A stretch of 64,000 nt of DNA, taken from assembly GCF_002849655.1 (NCBI RefSeq), contig NZ_PDNW01000012.1, positions 62,001-126,000 on the forward strand. Reading direction: 5' to 3'. This document shows, piece by piece, positions 48,139 through 57,396 of this stretch. The notes beneath the pieces are model-generated. The model was not told the DNA's origin, did no database searches, and was given only the letters and a program-made list of their open reading frames with translations. Both the position numbers and the translations under genes were made by a program. Numbering within the stretch: the first letter of the stretch is position 1; each line of letters begins with the position of its first letter. This DNA is from Pollutimonas subterranea (GTDB lineage Bacteria; Pseudomonadota; Gammaproteobacteria; Burkholderiales; Burkholderiaceae_B).

Positions 48139-49131
48139 TCAGGCAGCGGCTTTTTTGCGAGCCTGCTTGTCGGCATAGGCCGTAAAGGCATCACGAACCC
48201 AGGCACCGTCTTCATGCGCCTTGACGCGGGCCTTCAGGCGCTCCTGGTTGCATGGGCCATGGCCCTTGATGACGGCATAGAATTCCGACCAGTCAATGTC
48301 CCCGAAGTCGTAATGGCCGAGTTCCTCGTTCCATTTAAGGTCCGGGTCGGGCACTTTCAGGCCCAGGTACTCAGCCTGCGGCACCGTCTGATCGACCATT
48401 TTCTGGCGCAACTCGTCGTTGGAGAACAACTTGATGCGCCACTGCATGGATTGCGCGCTATTGGGGGAGTCGGCGTCTGAAGGACCGAACATCATGAGAG
48501 CCGGCCACCACCAACGGTTGAAGGCTTCCTGGCACATGTCCTTCTGGGCCTGCGTGCCATGCAGGCACATTTGTATCAGCAGGTCGTAGCCCTGGCGCTG
48601 ATGAAAAGATTCTTCCTTGCAAACCCGGACCATGGCGCGCGCGTAAGGCCCATATGAGCAGCGACAGAGTGGAATCTGGTTGATGATGGCGGAGCCGTCG
48701 ACCAGCCACCCTATCATGCCGATATCGGCCCAGCTAAGGGTTGGATAATTGAAAATGCTTGAGTATTTGGCCTTGCCCGAATGCAGGTCGTCGACCAGGT
48801 CGTCGCGGGAAACGCCCAAGGTCTCGGCCGCGCTGTACAGATACAGTCCATGACCGGCCTCATCCTGCACCTTGGCCAGCAAGATGGCCTTGCGCTTGAG
48901 CGAAGGCGCCCTGGTGATCCAGTTGCCCTCGGGCAGCATGCCGACTATTTCAGAGTGCGCATGCTGGGAGATCTGCCTGACCAGCGTTTTTCGATAGGCC
49001 TCGGGCATCCAGTCTTTTGCCTCGATACGAACGCCTTCGTCGATGCGCTGCTGGAAAGCCAATTCAGGCCCAGTCAGTTGTTCGACGCTGCGCACGCTTT
49101 TTACCCCGGTTTCAACAAGCTGAGCATACAT
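48139..49131 (-). CDS. paaA: Phenylacetyl-CoA 1,2-epoxidase catalytic subunit PaaA
   Basis: A 330-aa ferritin-like di-iron oxygenase subunit that epoxidises the ring of phenylacetyl-CoA. Iron-ligand regions are visible: [18 protein letters not shown] and [20 protein letters not shown] 49131 is preceded by GGAGG with proper spacing. It is first in the operon paaABCDE-N-G-I-K, with its promoter inside a large inverted repeat shared with divergent paaX. Confidence 0.96.
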   Translation of the reverse strand: MYAQLVETGVKSVRSVEQLTGPELAFQQRIDEGVRIEAKDWMPEAYRKTLVRQISQHAHSEIVGMLPEGNWITRAPSLKRKAILLAKVQDEAGHGLYLYSAAETLGVSRDDLVDDLHSGKAKYSSIFNYPTLSWADIGMIGWLVDGSAIINQIPLCRCSYGPYARAMVRVCKEESFHQRQGYDLLIQMCLHGTQAQKDMCQEAFNRWWWPALMMFGPSDADSPNSAQSMQWRIKLFSNDELRQKMVDQTVPQAEYLGLKVPDPDLKWNEELGHYDFGDIDWSEFYAVIKGHGPCNQERLKARVKAHEDGAWVRDAFTAYADKQARKKAAA

Positions 49132-49169
49132 GAGAGCCTCCTTTCGGCTGGACAATACTTTATGCCTTC

Positions 49170-49198
49170 ATTATTTAATACAAAAATATTGATGTCAA
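49170..49198 (-). promoter_or_regulatory. Sigma-70 promoter of the paa operon
   Basis: On the minus strand TTGACA (49198-49193) and AATAAT (49175-49170) are spaced by exactly 17 bases. The start would be near 49163, about 32 bases before paaA. Confidence 0.75.
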
Positions 49199-49219
49199 TC
49201 ATATTTTAGTATCAAATAA
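49171..49219. promoter_or_regulatory. Candidate PaaX operator (large inverted repeat)
   Basis: Arms 49171-49189 and 49201-49219 are inverted repeats matching at 17 of 19 bases around an 11-base centre. They cover the paaA -35 and most of the -10. Adjacent paaX encodes the expected repressor, which in E. coli is released by phenylacetyl-CoA. Confidence 0.65.
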
Positions 49220-49269
49220 GATGTGGGCAGCTTCGTATAACATGAGCGCTCTGCCAACGGACACATCTC

Positions 49270-50217
49270 ATGCAAGACTCGCCCAGCACCCTGCAGCGCC
49301 TGATCCACTCCCTGCTCGAACGCGATCCGCCTCGGGCAAAATCACTTTGCGTCACCCTGCTGGGCGACGCCATAGGTCCCCACGGGGGCCGCATATGGCT
49401 CAGCGATCTCATCGAACTGGTCACTCCCCTTGGCATCAATGAACGGCTGCTGCGCACGAGCGTATTTCGCCTGGTGGCCCAGGGCTGGCTTCAGTCCGAG
49501 CGCCATGGCAGGCGCAGCCTGTATCGCCTGAGCGAGCAGGGCGAAGACCTTACCCGCCAAGCCTCCAGCCGTATTTATGAAGGTTCGCCACCGCAATGGG
49601 AAGGCGACTGGACGCTGGTCATCCTGCCCCGCTTTGGAAACGGCAGCATGAGCAAACGCAGCGAGGTGCGCCGAGAGCTGATCTGGGCGGGATTCGGCGC
49701 CATCGCGCCAGGCATTTTCGCCCTGCCCCGCAATCAGGCGGACGTGGCACAGAAAGTGCTCAATAAACTGAAGTTGTCGAACAATGCGCTGGTGCTCGGC
49801 GCCCATGACATGAACGAGAACAAGGGGCTCGCGATCAGTTCGCTGATTTCACAATGCTGGGATCTGGAAGGGGTGGCACGCCAGTATCAGGAATTTTCCG
49901 AGACATTCGGCCCCATGCTGGCGGCCATCGGCGATAACATCCGGCCATCGCAGGCCTTTGCGGTGCGTGCCCTGACCATACATGAGTGGCGCCGCATCGT
50001 TTTGCACGATCCCCAATTACCCAACCAGATGCTGCCCCCGGACTGGCCCGGTCATGCGGCGCGCGTTTTATGCGGCGAGCTGTACTGGTCGATTTTTGAC
50101 CTAGCGGAACGTCACCTTGATCAGTTGCTGGATAAGGATCCCGTGCATTACCAGCCGGCCAAGCCGTCCATCTACAAACGGTTTGGCCCGCAGCGCATGG
50201 CACAAGCTACAACTTGA
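49270..50217 (+). CDS. paaX: PaaX-family phenylacetate operon repressor
   Basis: A 315-aa regulator with an N-terminal winged helix ([40 protein letters not shown]) and the C-terminal PaaX effector region (WTLVILPRF..., [19 protein letters not shown]). It is divergent from paaA and probably binds the inverted repeat at 49171-49219, releasing it on phenylacetyl-CoA. Its 3' end overlaps the orn gene on the opposite strand by 11 bases. No clear ribosome site precedes the ATG. Confidence 0.9.
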   Translation: MQDSPSTLQRLIHSLLERDPPRAKSLCVTLLGDAIGPHGGRIWLSDLIELVTPLGINERLLRTSVFRLVAQGWLQSERHGRRSLYRLSEQGEDLTRQASSRIYEGSPPQWEGDWTLVILPRFGNGSMSKRSEVRRELIWAGFGAIAPGIFALPRNQADVAQKVLNKLKLSNNALVLGAHDMNENKGLAISSLISQCWDLEGVARQYQEFSETFGPMLAAIGDNIRPSQAFAVRALTIHEWRRIVLHDPQLPNQMLPPDWPGHAARVLCGELYWSIFDLAERHLDQLLDKDPVHYQPAKPSIYKRFGPQRMAQATT

Positions 50218-50752
50218 TGAAGTGCTCGCGATAATGCTTGAGTTCTTCGATTGATTCATAGATATCGGCCAATGCTTCATGCCGGCTTTTCTTGACAAAG
50301 CTTTTGTACACCTCGGGCTTCCACCGCAGGGATAGCTCTTTCAATGTACTGACGTCGAGATTGCGATAATGGAAAAAAGCCTCGAGCCTGGGCATGTACT
50401 TGACCATGAAACGCCGATCCTGACCGATGGTGTTACCGCACATCGGCGATTTCCCGGCCGGCACATACTGAGCCATGAATTCCAGCAGTTGTTCTTCAGC
50501 CTGCTCTTCGGATATGGTAGAGGCCTTGACCTTGTCGGTCAGTCCGCTTTTCCCGTGCGTGGACTGATTCCATTTGTCCATGGCGTCCAATAGTTCGTTG
50601 CTCTGGTGTATAACCAACACTGGGCCTTCAGCGACAAACGTCAGGTCAGGCTCCGTAATGACCACAGCCACCTCGATAATACGTTCTTTTTCGGGATCAA
50701 GGCCCGTCATTTCCATATCTAGCCACACCAACCGCTGCTCGTTCGCCGCCAT
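50207..50752 (-). CDS. orn: Oligoribonuclease
   Basis: A 181-aa DEDDh 3'-5' exonuclease that degrades 2-5-mers of RNA and pGpG from c-di-GMP turnover. Asp12 and Glu14 are in [20 protein letters not shown], and [16 protein letters not shown] and [20 protein letters not shown] complete the active site. The ATG is only 33 bases from the divergent protease start, so the two promoters must overlap or lie within neighbouring genes. Confidence 0.96.
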   Translation of the reverse strand: MAANEQRLVWLDMEMTGLDPEKERIIEVAVVITEPDLTFVAEGPVLVIHQSNELLDAMDKWNQSTHGKSGLTDKVKASTISEEQAEEQLLEFMAQYVPAGKSPMCGNTIGQDRRFMVKYMPRLEAFFHYRNLDVSTLKELSLRWKPEVYKSFVKKSRHEALADIYESIEELKHYREHFIKL

Positions 50753-50785
50753 ATAATCCTTCCTTAAAACACCGATTTTCGCATA

Positions 50786-52042
50786 ATGGCGCTCTCTATG
50801 TTTACCTTGGCCTTCATTGTCTTCCTACTTTCCGATATCGCGATGCGCCTATGGCTGGCATCTCGCCAGTTGCGTCACGTTCATCGGCATCGGGCGGCCG
50901 TCCCGGCGGAGTTTTCCGACCGCATAAGCCTTCATAGCCATCAGCGGGCCGCCGACTACACCACAGCCAAAATGAAGGTATCGATGGTAGAGCGCGTCAT
51001 CGAAGCGGTCGTGCTGGTCGCATTCACCCTGCTCGGGGGCCTGCAAGCGCTGGACGTCCAGCTGGGCAACCTGATCGACAACGAAATGCTGCGCCAGTTA
51101 TGCCTGATCGGGGTGGTGATGGCTTTGCTCGGTGTCGTCGGCCTGCCGTTTTCGATCTGGAAGAAATTCAAGCTTGAAGCCCGGTTTGGCTTCAACCGCA
51201 TGACGCCACTGCTGTTTATGCTGGATGCGTTCAAAACCCTGGTCCTTAGCCTTGTGCTGGGCACCCCTCTGGTGGCAAGCATCCTGTGGATCATGGGCAA
51301 TGCAGGCCCCTACTGGGTCTTGTGGGCCTGGGGAATATGGGTTGCGTTCAATCTGCTCGTGCTCTGGCTTTTGCCCACGGTCATCGCTCCCCTGTTCAAC
51401 AAGTTCACCCCCTTGAACAATCCCGAGATGGCCGACCGCATCCATCGGCTGGCACAGCGTTGCGGTTTTTCGCTTAGCGGTTTGTTCGTCATGGACGGGT
51501 CCAAGCGCTCGGCGCACGGCAATGCCTATTTCACCGGTTTTGGCAAAGCGCGACGCATCGTCTTCTTCGACACCTTGCTTGCACGCCTGAATATCGACGA
51601 AATCGAAGCCGTGCTGGCGCACGAGCTGGGGCACTTCAAGCATAAGCACATCCTCAAGCGCATGGCCATCAGTTTCAGCGTGGCCTTGCTGTTTGCCTTG
51701 CTACTGGCCTGGCTATCGACCCAGGTCTGGTTTTATGTCCAGTTGGGCGTGCTGCCGCAGCTGGGCCGGCCCAACGACGCCCTGGCCTTGATACTGTTTT
51801 TTCTCGCCCTGCCGGTGTTCACGTTCTGGCTCACTCCGCTTGCCAGCTGGATATCCCGCAAAGACGAATTCCAGGCCGACCACTATGCCGCCCAGCAGTG
51901 CTCGCCCGACGCCCTGGTATCGGCCCTGGTGAAACTTTATGACGACAATGCCGCCACCTTGACGCCCGATCCGGTACACTCGGCGTTTTATGATAGCCAC
52001 CCACCCGCCGTGATACGAATACAGAACTTGAAGCATGGCTAG
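50786..52042 (+). CDS. M48-family zinc metalloprotease (CAAX-protease/Ste24-like)
   Basis: A 418-aa polytopic membrane protease with about six hydrophobic segments. The zinc site [10 protein letters not shown] is around residue 278, with a downstream [13 protein letters not shown] carrying the third ligand. The conserved [20 protein letters not shown] is also present. Bacterial members probably take part in membrane-protein quality control. Its stop overlaps the rsgA start by 8 bases. Confidence 0.9.
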   Translation: MALSMFTLAFIVFLLSDIAMRLWLASRQLRHVHRHRAAVPAEFSDRISLHSHQRAADYTTAKMKVSMVERVIEAVVLVAFTLLGGLQALDVQLGNLIDNEMLRQLCLIGVVMALLGVVGLPFSIWKKFKLEARFGFNRMTPLLFMLDAFKTLVLSLVLGTPLVASILWIMGNAGPYWVLWAWGIWVAFNLLVLWLLPTVIAPLFNKFTPLNNPEMADRIHRLAQRCGFSLSGLFVMDGSKRSAHGNAYFTGFGKARRIVFFDTLLARLNIDEIEAVLAHELGHFKHKHILKRMAISFSVALLFALLLAWLSTQVWFYVQLGVLPQLGRPNDALALILFFLALPVFTFWLTPLASWISRKDEFQADHYAAQQCSPDALVSALVKLYDDNAATLTPDPVHSAFYDSHPPAVIRIQNLKHG

Positions 52043-52940
52043 CACGCCCGCGCCCGAAGGGCGCATCATTGCGGCGCATGGACGCCACTACACAGTAGAA
52101 TTTCCCGACGGCAGCCTGCGCAAATGTTTTCCACGCGGCAAGAAGGCCGGCGCAACGGTTGGCGATTACGTCGTCATCAGCCCCCAGGGGGCCGACGAAG
52201 GCTCCATCGATCGTATCCTTGAGCGTCGCAACCTGCTGTACCGCTCCGACGATATGCGAACCAAGCAGTTTGCGGCCAATGTCGACCAGCTGCTTATCGT
52301 CGTCGCTCCCGAACCCGCGTTTTCCGACGACTTGACCGGTCGCTCGCTGGTGGCAGCGTGGAGCGCCGGAATAGAACCCATCGTCGTCCTGAACAAGATC
52401 GATCTCACTAATAGCATAAGCCAGGCGCGCCAGCGCCTGGCCACCCTTTCGAAACTGGGCATTCATATCGTCGAGCTCAGCGCGCACGCGCCTGAGCAGA
52501 TGCGCACCGCCCTCTTGCCCCTGCTGCGGGACCGCTGCACCCTGCTGCTGGGTCAAAGCGGCATGGGGAAATCGACAATACTGAACGCGCTCGTGCCAAA
52601 CGCCCGCGCACATACCCAGGAACATTCCCAGGCGCTGGGGGCCGGGAAACACACGACCACCAGTACCCGCCTATACCATTTGCCGGAACAGCCTGGCGAC
52701 ATCATCGATTCGCCCGGCTTCCAGGCCTTTGGCCTCTATCACCTGACCGCGACGGATATCGAGCGTGGTTTTCCGGAATTCACAGAGGCGATTCAGAACT
52801 GCCGTTTCTATAACTGCACGCACAGGCATGAGCCGGGATGCGGAGTACTGGCAGCCATGGAGCAAGGCGCCATCACTGCTGCGCGCCACGAGCTTTACAA
52901 GCGCATACTGGCCGAGAACGAAGCCCAGGGACGATACTGA
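52035..52940 (+). CDS. rsgA: Ribosome small-subunit-dependent GTPase A
   Basis: A 301-aa circularly permuted GTPase for late 30S assembly. An N-terminal OB domain is followed by G4 (VLNKIDL) ahead of G1 (GQSGMGKSTILNAL) and G3 (DSPGFQAF), the permuted order. A zinc site in CRFYNCTHRHEPGCGV closes the protein. It starts within the end of the protease gene; orn, protease and rsgA are neighbours in many betaproteobacteria. Confidence 0.95.
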   Translation: MASTPAPEGRIIAAHGRHYTVEFPDGSLRKCFPRGKKAGATVGDYVVISPQGADEGSIDRILERRNLLYRSDDMRTKQFAANVDQLLIVVAPEPAFSDDLTGRSLVAAWSAGIEPIVVLNKIDLTNSISQARQRLATLSKLGIHIVELSAHAPEQMRTALLPLLRDRCTLLLGQSGMGKSTILNALVPNARAHTQEHSQALGAGKHTTTSTRLYHLPEQPGDIIDSPGFQAFGLYHLTATDIERGFPEFTEAIQNCRFYNCTHRHEPGCGVLAAMEQGAITAARHELYKRILAENEAQGRY

Positions 52941-52961
52941 TTCCGATAGGCCGCCCCAAAG

Positions 52962-53693
52962 CTAGCTATGCTGGGCCTGGGCAGCGGCAAGAAAGTGGTA
53001 GAAGTTTCGTATCAGGGCCGCCGTAGCGCCCCAGATGAAATAGGACTTCCACGTTATCGAAAAATAAAAGCGGTGTCCGCCACCCGGCAGCGCGGCCTCA
53101 TGCAGACGATGCAAGCCAGTATCCATCAGCACAGACAGTGGCACCTCGAATACCTCGGCGACTTCGGTGAGATCGGGACTGATGGTGAATCCCGGACGTA
53201 TCGACCCTATGACCGGCTTCATGGTGAAGCGAGTGGAGGTCAGGAAGCTTGGCTGCGTACCGATGATGTCGATAAATTCGGGCGACACACCGATTTCTTC
53301 ATGGGTTTCCCGTACTGCTGCCGCAATAGCGTCGGCGTCTGTGGATTCAATGCGCCCGCCCGGAAAACATATTTGCCCTGCGTGATCATACAGATGCGAG
53401 GCCCTGCGCGTAAACACCACGTGTACGCCAGAGGGACGCTGCACCAGCGCAACAAAGACCGCGGCCTTGATAACACCATGGTGCCCGATGACATCGGCCT
53501 GGAAAGAGTCGACAAAAATAGGTTCGACTCGCCATTCAACGGGAACCGCGAATGCGGAAGAAATGAAATCGAGCTGAATCGACGCCTTGGAGAGAGGTGG
53601 CAATATTTCGCTCGAAATGACGGGTTGGACCAGGGGGTCGAAGCCCGGTAGAATCACACGCCTGTTTCTAGGAATAACGGTGTTCTGAGACAT
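52962..53693 (-). CDS. Nudix hydrolase, CoA pyrophosphatase (NudL-like)
   Basis: A 243-aa protein. The Nudix box G-x5-E-x7-R-E-x2-E-E-x-G is intact (FPGGRIESTDADA... RETHEEIG). It is preceded by VVFTRRASHLYDHAGQICFP, the additional motif of CoA pyrophosphatases. It would split CoA to 3',5'-ADP and 4'-phosphopantetheine. The ATG lies in the U-tract of the rplS terminator, so it needs readthrough or a promoter within that hairpin region. Confidence 0.85.
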   Translation of the reverse strand: MSQNTVIPRNRRVILPGFDPLVQPVISSEILPPLSKASIQLDFISSAFAVPVEWRVEPIFVDSFQADVIGHHGVIKAAVFVALVQRPSGVHVVFTRRASHLYDHAGQICFPGGRIESTDADAIAAAVRETHEEIGVSPEFIDIIGTQPSFLTSTRFTMKPVIGSIRPGFTISPDLTEVAEVFEVPLSVLMDTGLHRLHEAALPGGGHRFYFSITWKSYFIWGATAALIRNFYHFLAAAQAQHS

Positions 53694-53733
53694 AAAATAA
53701 ATAAAGCAAAGGCACCCATGGGGTGCCTTTGCT
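53690..53733 (-). terminator. Terminator after rplS
   Basis: Perfect 13-base arms (53705-53717 and 53721-53733) around a 3-base loop, followed on the minus strand by the U-rich TTTATTTATTTT. It lies 23 bases past the rplS stop and directly before the Nudix start codon. Confidence 0.8.
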
Positions 53734-53756
53734 GGTTTAAACCGGAAAAACGCTGC

Positions 53757-54143
53757 TTATTTAGCGGCTGCTTTCTTGGGGTTGCGAACCAGCTTTTCTT
53801 TGATACGAGCAGCCTTACCCGAACGGCTGCGCAAGTAATAAAGTTTAGCACGACGAACATCACCGCGACGTTTTACTTCGATGCTTGCGATTTGCGGGGA
53901 ATAGAGCTGGAACGTACGTTCAACAGCTTCGCCAGAGGAAATCTTGCGAACGATAAAGGCTGAATTCAGACCACGATTGCGGCGGGCAATGACCACGCCT
54001 TCGTAAGCCTGGACGCGTTTGCGCGCGCCTTCGACCACGTTTACGTTGACGATAACAGTATCGCCAGGGCCGAATGTGGGCATTTCTGCGCCGCCGGTAA
54101 GGCGCGCAATTTCTTCTTGTTCAAGAATTTCAATCAAATTCAC
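53757..54143 (-). CDS. rplS: 50S ribosomal protein L19
   Basis: A 128-aa large-subunit protein at the 30S-50S interface. [40 protein letters not shown] and [20 protein letters not shown] are diagnostic. The start is GTG 54143 with AGGAG eight bases upstream. In many bacteria rplS ends the rpsP-rimM-trmD operon; here those genes are not upstream, and a possible promoter (TACAAT on the minus strand near 54230) lies in the preceding gap. A strong terminator follows. Confidence 0.96.
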   Translation of the reverse strand: MNLIEILEQEEIARLTGGAEMPTFGPGDTVIVNVNVVEGARKRVQAYEGVVIARRNRGLNSAFIVRKISSGEAVERTFQLYSPQIASIEVKRRGDVRRAKLYYLRSRSGKAARIKEKLVRNPKKAAAK

Positions 54144-54250
54144 GGTAAAGCTCCTGATTTCATCATGACACGGGCTAATTTTTGATATGTAGCAAGCCAG
54201 GCAGAGGATGAGTTAGCAAAGCCGATTATTGTACAGGCAAAAGCCTTATA

Positions 54251-54427
54251 TTAAAAGCCGCCTGCGGCCCCGAGCCACATAAGCCCAGGTATTGTTGCGC
54301 CCCATGCTGCGACCAGGCAGATATCAGCCACCATGGTACCCCGTGTAAGGTACGAGCACTTGCCCCGGCTGGGCCGTGAATGGAAGGGCCATTTGGATGG
54401 CTGTTTTTTTGGTTGATACGTTTGCAT
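54251..54427 (-). CDS. Small membrane-anchored protein of unknown function
   Basis: A 58-aa protein with a basic N-terminal half (MQTYQPKKQPSKWPFHSRPS) and a hydrophobic C-terminal helix (MVADICLVAAWGATIPGLMW) ending LGAAGGF. GGAG at eight bases before ATG 54427 is a good ribosome site, the main reason for accepting it. I recognise no family. It lies alone between the peroxiredoxin terminator and rplS. Confidence 0.5.
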   Translation of the reverse strand: MQTYQPKKQPSKWPFHSRPSRGKCSYLTRGTMVADICLVAAWGATIPGLMWLGAAGGF

Positions 54428-54666
54428 GGGGTTGTCTCCAGAAATGGCCGCGACAATGAGGTTCACTGCAAGCGCCTGCTACACCAGGCAGTGCAACACG
54501 ACGCTGAGCACTGTTTAAAAAAACAGCTATCGCGTAAATAGAACTGTATAAAACAACAGTATTATTTGCAAGCGTTAATTTGCCTTATGCGGCAATAAAC
54601 TGACAACCCCCGTTCCAGCCGCTTTCCCTTTCCGCCTTTTTGCCAAAGGTAAAGGAATGACAGTCG

Positions 54667-54692
54667 AAAAAAAACCCGCCAGGTGGCGGGTT
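54667..54692 (-). terminator. Intrinsic terminator of the peroxiredoxin gene
   Basis: AACCCGCC (54673-54680) pairs with GGCGGGTT (54685-54692) around AGGT; on the minus strand an eight-base U-run follows. It starts ~20 bases past the peroxiredoxin stop. Confidence 0.85.
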
Positions 54693-54712
54693 GAGGCGGT
54701 ATTACGTCGTAA

Positions 54713-55354
54713 TCACTTATTGGGCTGGGGCGTGACACGCAGGTAGGGGCGTACTTCCGTATAGCCTTTAGGGAATTTCTCTTTCAGTACCGCTTCGTCT
54801 TTGAGCGAGGGAACGATGATGACATCGTCACCATCCTGCCAATTTACTGGCGTGGCAACGCTATGGCTGTCCGTCAGCTGCAGGGAATCGATCACACGAA
54901 GGATTTCATTGAAGTTGCGCCCTGTGCTGGCCGGATAGGTCAGGGTCAGGCGGATTTTCTTGGCAGGATCAATAATGAATACCGAACGGACCGTAGCGGT
55001 CGTACTGGCATTCGGGTGGATCATGTCGTAGAGCGCCGATACCTTGCGATCCGCATCCGCCAAGATGGGAAATTCCACCTTGGTGTTTTGCGTATCGTTG
55101 ATATCTTCGATCCATTTTTTGTGTGACTCGGCATCGTCCACCGATACGGCAAGTACCTTGACGTTGCGCTTGGCGAATTCGCCAGACACAATGGCCGTGT
55201 AGCCGAGTTCTGTTGTACATACCGGCGTGAAATCGGCGGGGTGCGAAAACAACACACCCCAGCTGTCACCTAGATACTCGTGTAAACGGATCTTTCCGAT
55301 GGAAGAATCCTGTTCGAAATCAGGGGCGGTATCGCCCAAACGCAAAGTTGACAT
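54713..55354 (-). CDS. 1-Cys peroxiredoxin (Prx6 type)
   Basis: A 213-aa peroxidase. The peroxidatic cysteine is in HPADFTPVCTTELG (about residue 46). DDAESHKKWIEDI and the long C-terminal extension (NWQDGDDVIIVPSLKDE, RPYLRVTPQ) mark the Prx6 group, which lacks the AhpC resolving Cys motif. It reduces hydrogen peroxide and organic peroxides in the cytoplasm. It is monocistronic, with its own terminator. Confidence 0.93.
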   Translation of the reverse strand: MSTLRLGDTAPDFEQDSSIGKIRLHEYLGDSWGVLFSHPADFTPVCTTELGYTAIVSGEFAKRNVKVLAVSVDDAESHKKWIEDINDTQNTKVEFPILADADRKVSALYDMIHPNASTTATVRSVFIIDPAKKIRLTLTYPASTGRNFNEILRVIDSLQLTDSHSVATPVNWQDGDDVIIVPSLKDEAVLKEKFPKGYTEVRPYLRVTPQPNK

Positions 55355-55447
55355 AATGGCTCTCTTGGTCGTAGAACAAAAGGAAAAGGTATGCCATATA
55401 TTGTGGCAGCATAAGAACGCTAAAGGAAATAACCCCTAAACATATAC

Positions 55448-57271
55448 TTATGCCGTGCCTGCCGTAGCAGCATACCGACTCGCAACGTTTCCTTCCACGA
55501 TGGAAGCCGACAGCGACTCGGCCCGAGGAAGAATATGCGCAGCATAGAAAATACTGGTAGCAAGCTTTTGAGTATAAAACGCCGTGCCCTGCCCCGCATC
55601 GGCCTTTTGACTGCAAACCAGTGCCGCACGTGCCAATTGCCAGCCGGCATGAACCGTACCTGCCAGCATCAGGTAAGGCACGCTGCCCAGGAAAACAGCG
55701 CGAATCGATGATTGCGCATTGGCCAACGTAAATGCCGTCGCCTTATCGTAAGCGTCTATGGCGGCGTTCAGGCGCCGGGCTATCAAGGCCAAACCGTCCG
55801 CATCCGTAGCCACCTTGGCGCAGGCATCTTCCAACTGAGCAACCACCGACCGCATCTCGCTGGACAGCGCCTTTGCAACGGCGCCGCCATCGCGAATTAT
55901 TTTTCGCCCCACAAAATCATTGGCCTGGATCGCCGTGGTGCCTTCGTAAATGGGCAGGATGCGGGCATCACGGTAAAACTGGGCAGCCCCGGTCTCTTCG
56001 ATGAAGCCCATTCCGCCATGGACTTGCACGCCCAGGGAGGCAACCTCGATGGAAGACTCGGTGGAAAAGCCTTTGACTATCGGGACCAGATATTCGTATA
56101 GAGCCTTGTTCTGCGCCCTGACGGCGGCGTCGGAATGACGGCGCGAGGAGTCGCACGCTGCCGCGGCCACGTACGCCAAGGCTCGGCCGCCCTCCGTCAG
56201 CGCCCGCATGCTCAGTAGCATGCGTTGCACATCAGGGTGATCTGAAATAGCAACGGGGCCCGCCGAGCCCTCTAGTGCCTGGCCTTGACGGCGCTCGTCG
56301 GCATAAGCCACCGCATGTTGCAAAGCCCGTTCCGATACTGCAATACCCTGGACTCCTACCGCATATCGCGCAGCGTTCATCATGATGAACATGTACTCGA
56401 GCCCACGGTTTTCTTCTCCGACTACATAGCCGATAGCGCCTTCCCCAACGTCGCCCTTGCCGGAGCCATACAGCAGAACCGCTGTCGGGCTTCCGTGTAT
56501 GCCCAGCTTATGTTCGAGCGATGCACACCAGACGTCGTTGCGCTGCCCCAGCGTGCCATCTTCATTGACCAGAAACTTGGGCACAATGAACAGTGAAATC
56601 CCTTTTACGCCTTTAGGCGCATCCGGCGTACGCGCCAGCACCAAGTGCACGATATTTTCCGCCATATCGTGTTCGCCGTAGGTGATGAAGATTTTCTGCC
56701 CGGACAAGCGGTAGCTCCCATCGTCCTGCCTTACCGCCCTGGTGGCAATCTGAGCCAGGTCCGAGCCCGCCTGAGGCTCGGTAAGATTCATCGTTCCGGT
56801 CCAGCGGCCCTCGAGCATGGGCGGGATGAAGCGTGATTGCTGATCGTGCGTGCCCACGGCCGTCAAGGCTTCGATGACGCCATCGGTAAGCAGGGGGCAC
56901 AATGAAAACGCCAGGCTGGCCGCGTTCATGTTTTCACTGGCAGGAGCGCCGACTAGCTTGGGCAAGCCCTGCCCGCCCCATTCTTGCTCGTGCTGCAAAC
57001 CTTGCCAGCCACCTTGTGCGAATTCATGAAAAGCGTTCTTGAATCCCGGCGAGGTAGTCACTTGTCCGTCTGTCCATTGGGAAGGTGAAGTATCACCGGC
57101 CCGATTCAGCGGGGCAATGGCCTGCTCCACGAATCTGGCGTTCTCTTCCAGCACCGCATCGACCAGGTCCTCCGAAACTTCTTCAAAACCCGGCAAGGCC
57201 AACACACTTTTCAGGCCCGCCAGCTCTTTAAGGACAAAACGAATATCTTGGGTTGGTGCGCGATAACTCAC
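55448..57271 (-). CDS. Acyl-CoA dehydrogenase (DmdC/AcdA-like, ~600 aa type)
   Basis: A 607-aa FAD-dependent acyl-CoA dehydrogenase of the long type with a C-terminal extension. LTEPQAGSDLAQIATRAVRQ is the FAD/substrate loop. GMGFIEETGAAQFYRDARIL and PIYEGTTAIQANDFVGRKII mark the C-terminal domain. The catalytic Glu is probably that of IYEGTTAIQ. The start is GTG 57271 with GGAG eight bases upstream. Members oxidise medium-chain or methylmercaptopropionyl-CoA; the substrate is unknown. It is 125 bases downstream of the six-gene catabolic run and may have its own promoter. Confidence 0.88.
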   Translation of the reverse strand: MSYRAPTQDIRFVLKELAGLKSVLALPGFEEVSEDLVDAVLEENARFVEQAIAPLNRAGDTSPSQWTDGQVTTSPGFKNAFHEFAQGGWQGLQHEQEWGGQGLPKLVGAPASENMNAASLAFSLCPLLTDGVIEALTAVGTHDQQSRFIPPMLEGRWTGTMNLTEPQAGSDLAQIATRAVRQDDGSYRLSGQKIFITYGEHDMAENIVHLVLARTPDAPKGVKGISLFIVPKFLVNEDGTLGQRNDVWCASLEHKLGIHGSPTAVLLYGSGKGDVGEGAIGYVVGEENRGLEYMFIMMNAARYAVGVQGIAVSERALQHAVAYADERRQGQALEGSAGPVAISDHPDVQRMLLSMRALTEGGRALAYVAAAACDSSRRHSDAAVRAQNKALYEYLVPIVKGFSTESSIEVASLGVQVHGGMGFIEETGAAQFYRDARILPIYEGTTAIQANDFVGRKIIRDGGAVAKALSSEMRSVVAQLEDACAKVATDADGLALIARRLNAAIDAYDKATAFTLANAQSSIRAVFLGSVPYLMLAGTVHAGWQLARAALVCSQKADAGQGTAFYTQKLATSIFYAAHILPRAESLSASIVEGNVASRYAATAGTA

Positions 57272-57396
57272 TTGATCTCCACAATGTAAACAGTCGCGGT
57301 TTTATTCGAACCATCGTTATTGATTTCATGAACAATGTCTGCGGATCATTTTGCCATACTTTCACACTGGCCCGAACGTAATGCAATAGAGAGAAA

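Noticed and set aside
52968-53651. 227-codon plus-strand frame opposite the Nudix gene
   Set aside because: The opposite strand has an intact Nudix box and the CoA-pyrophosphatase motif.
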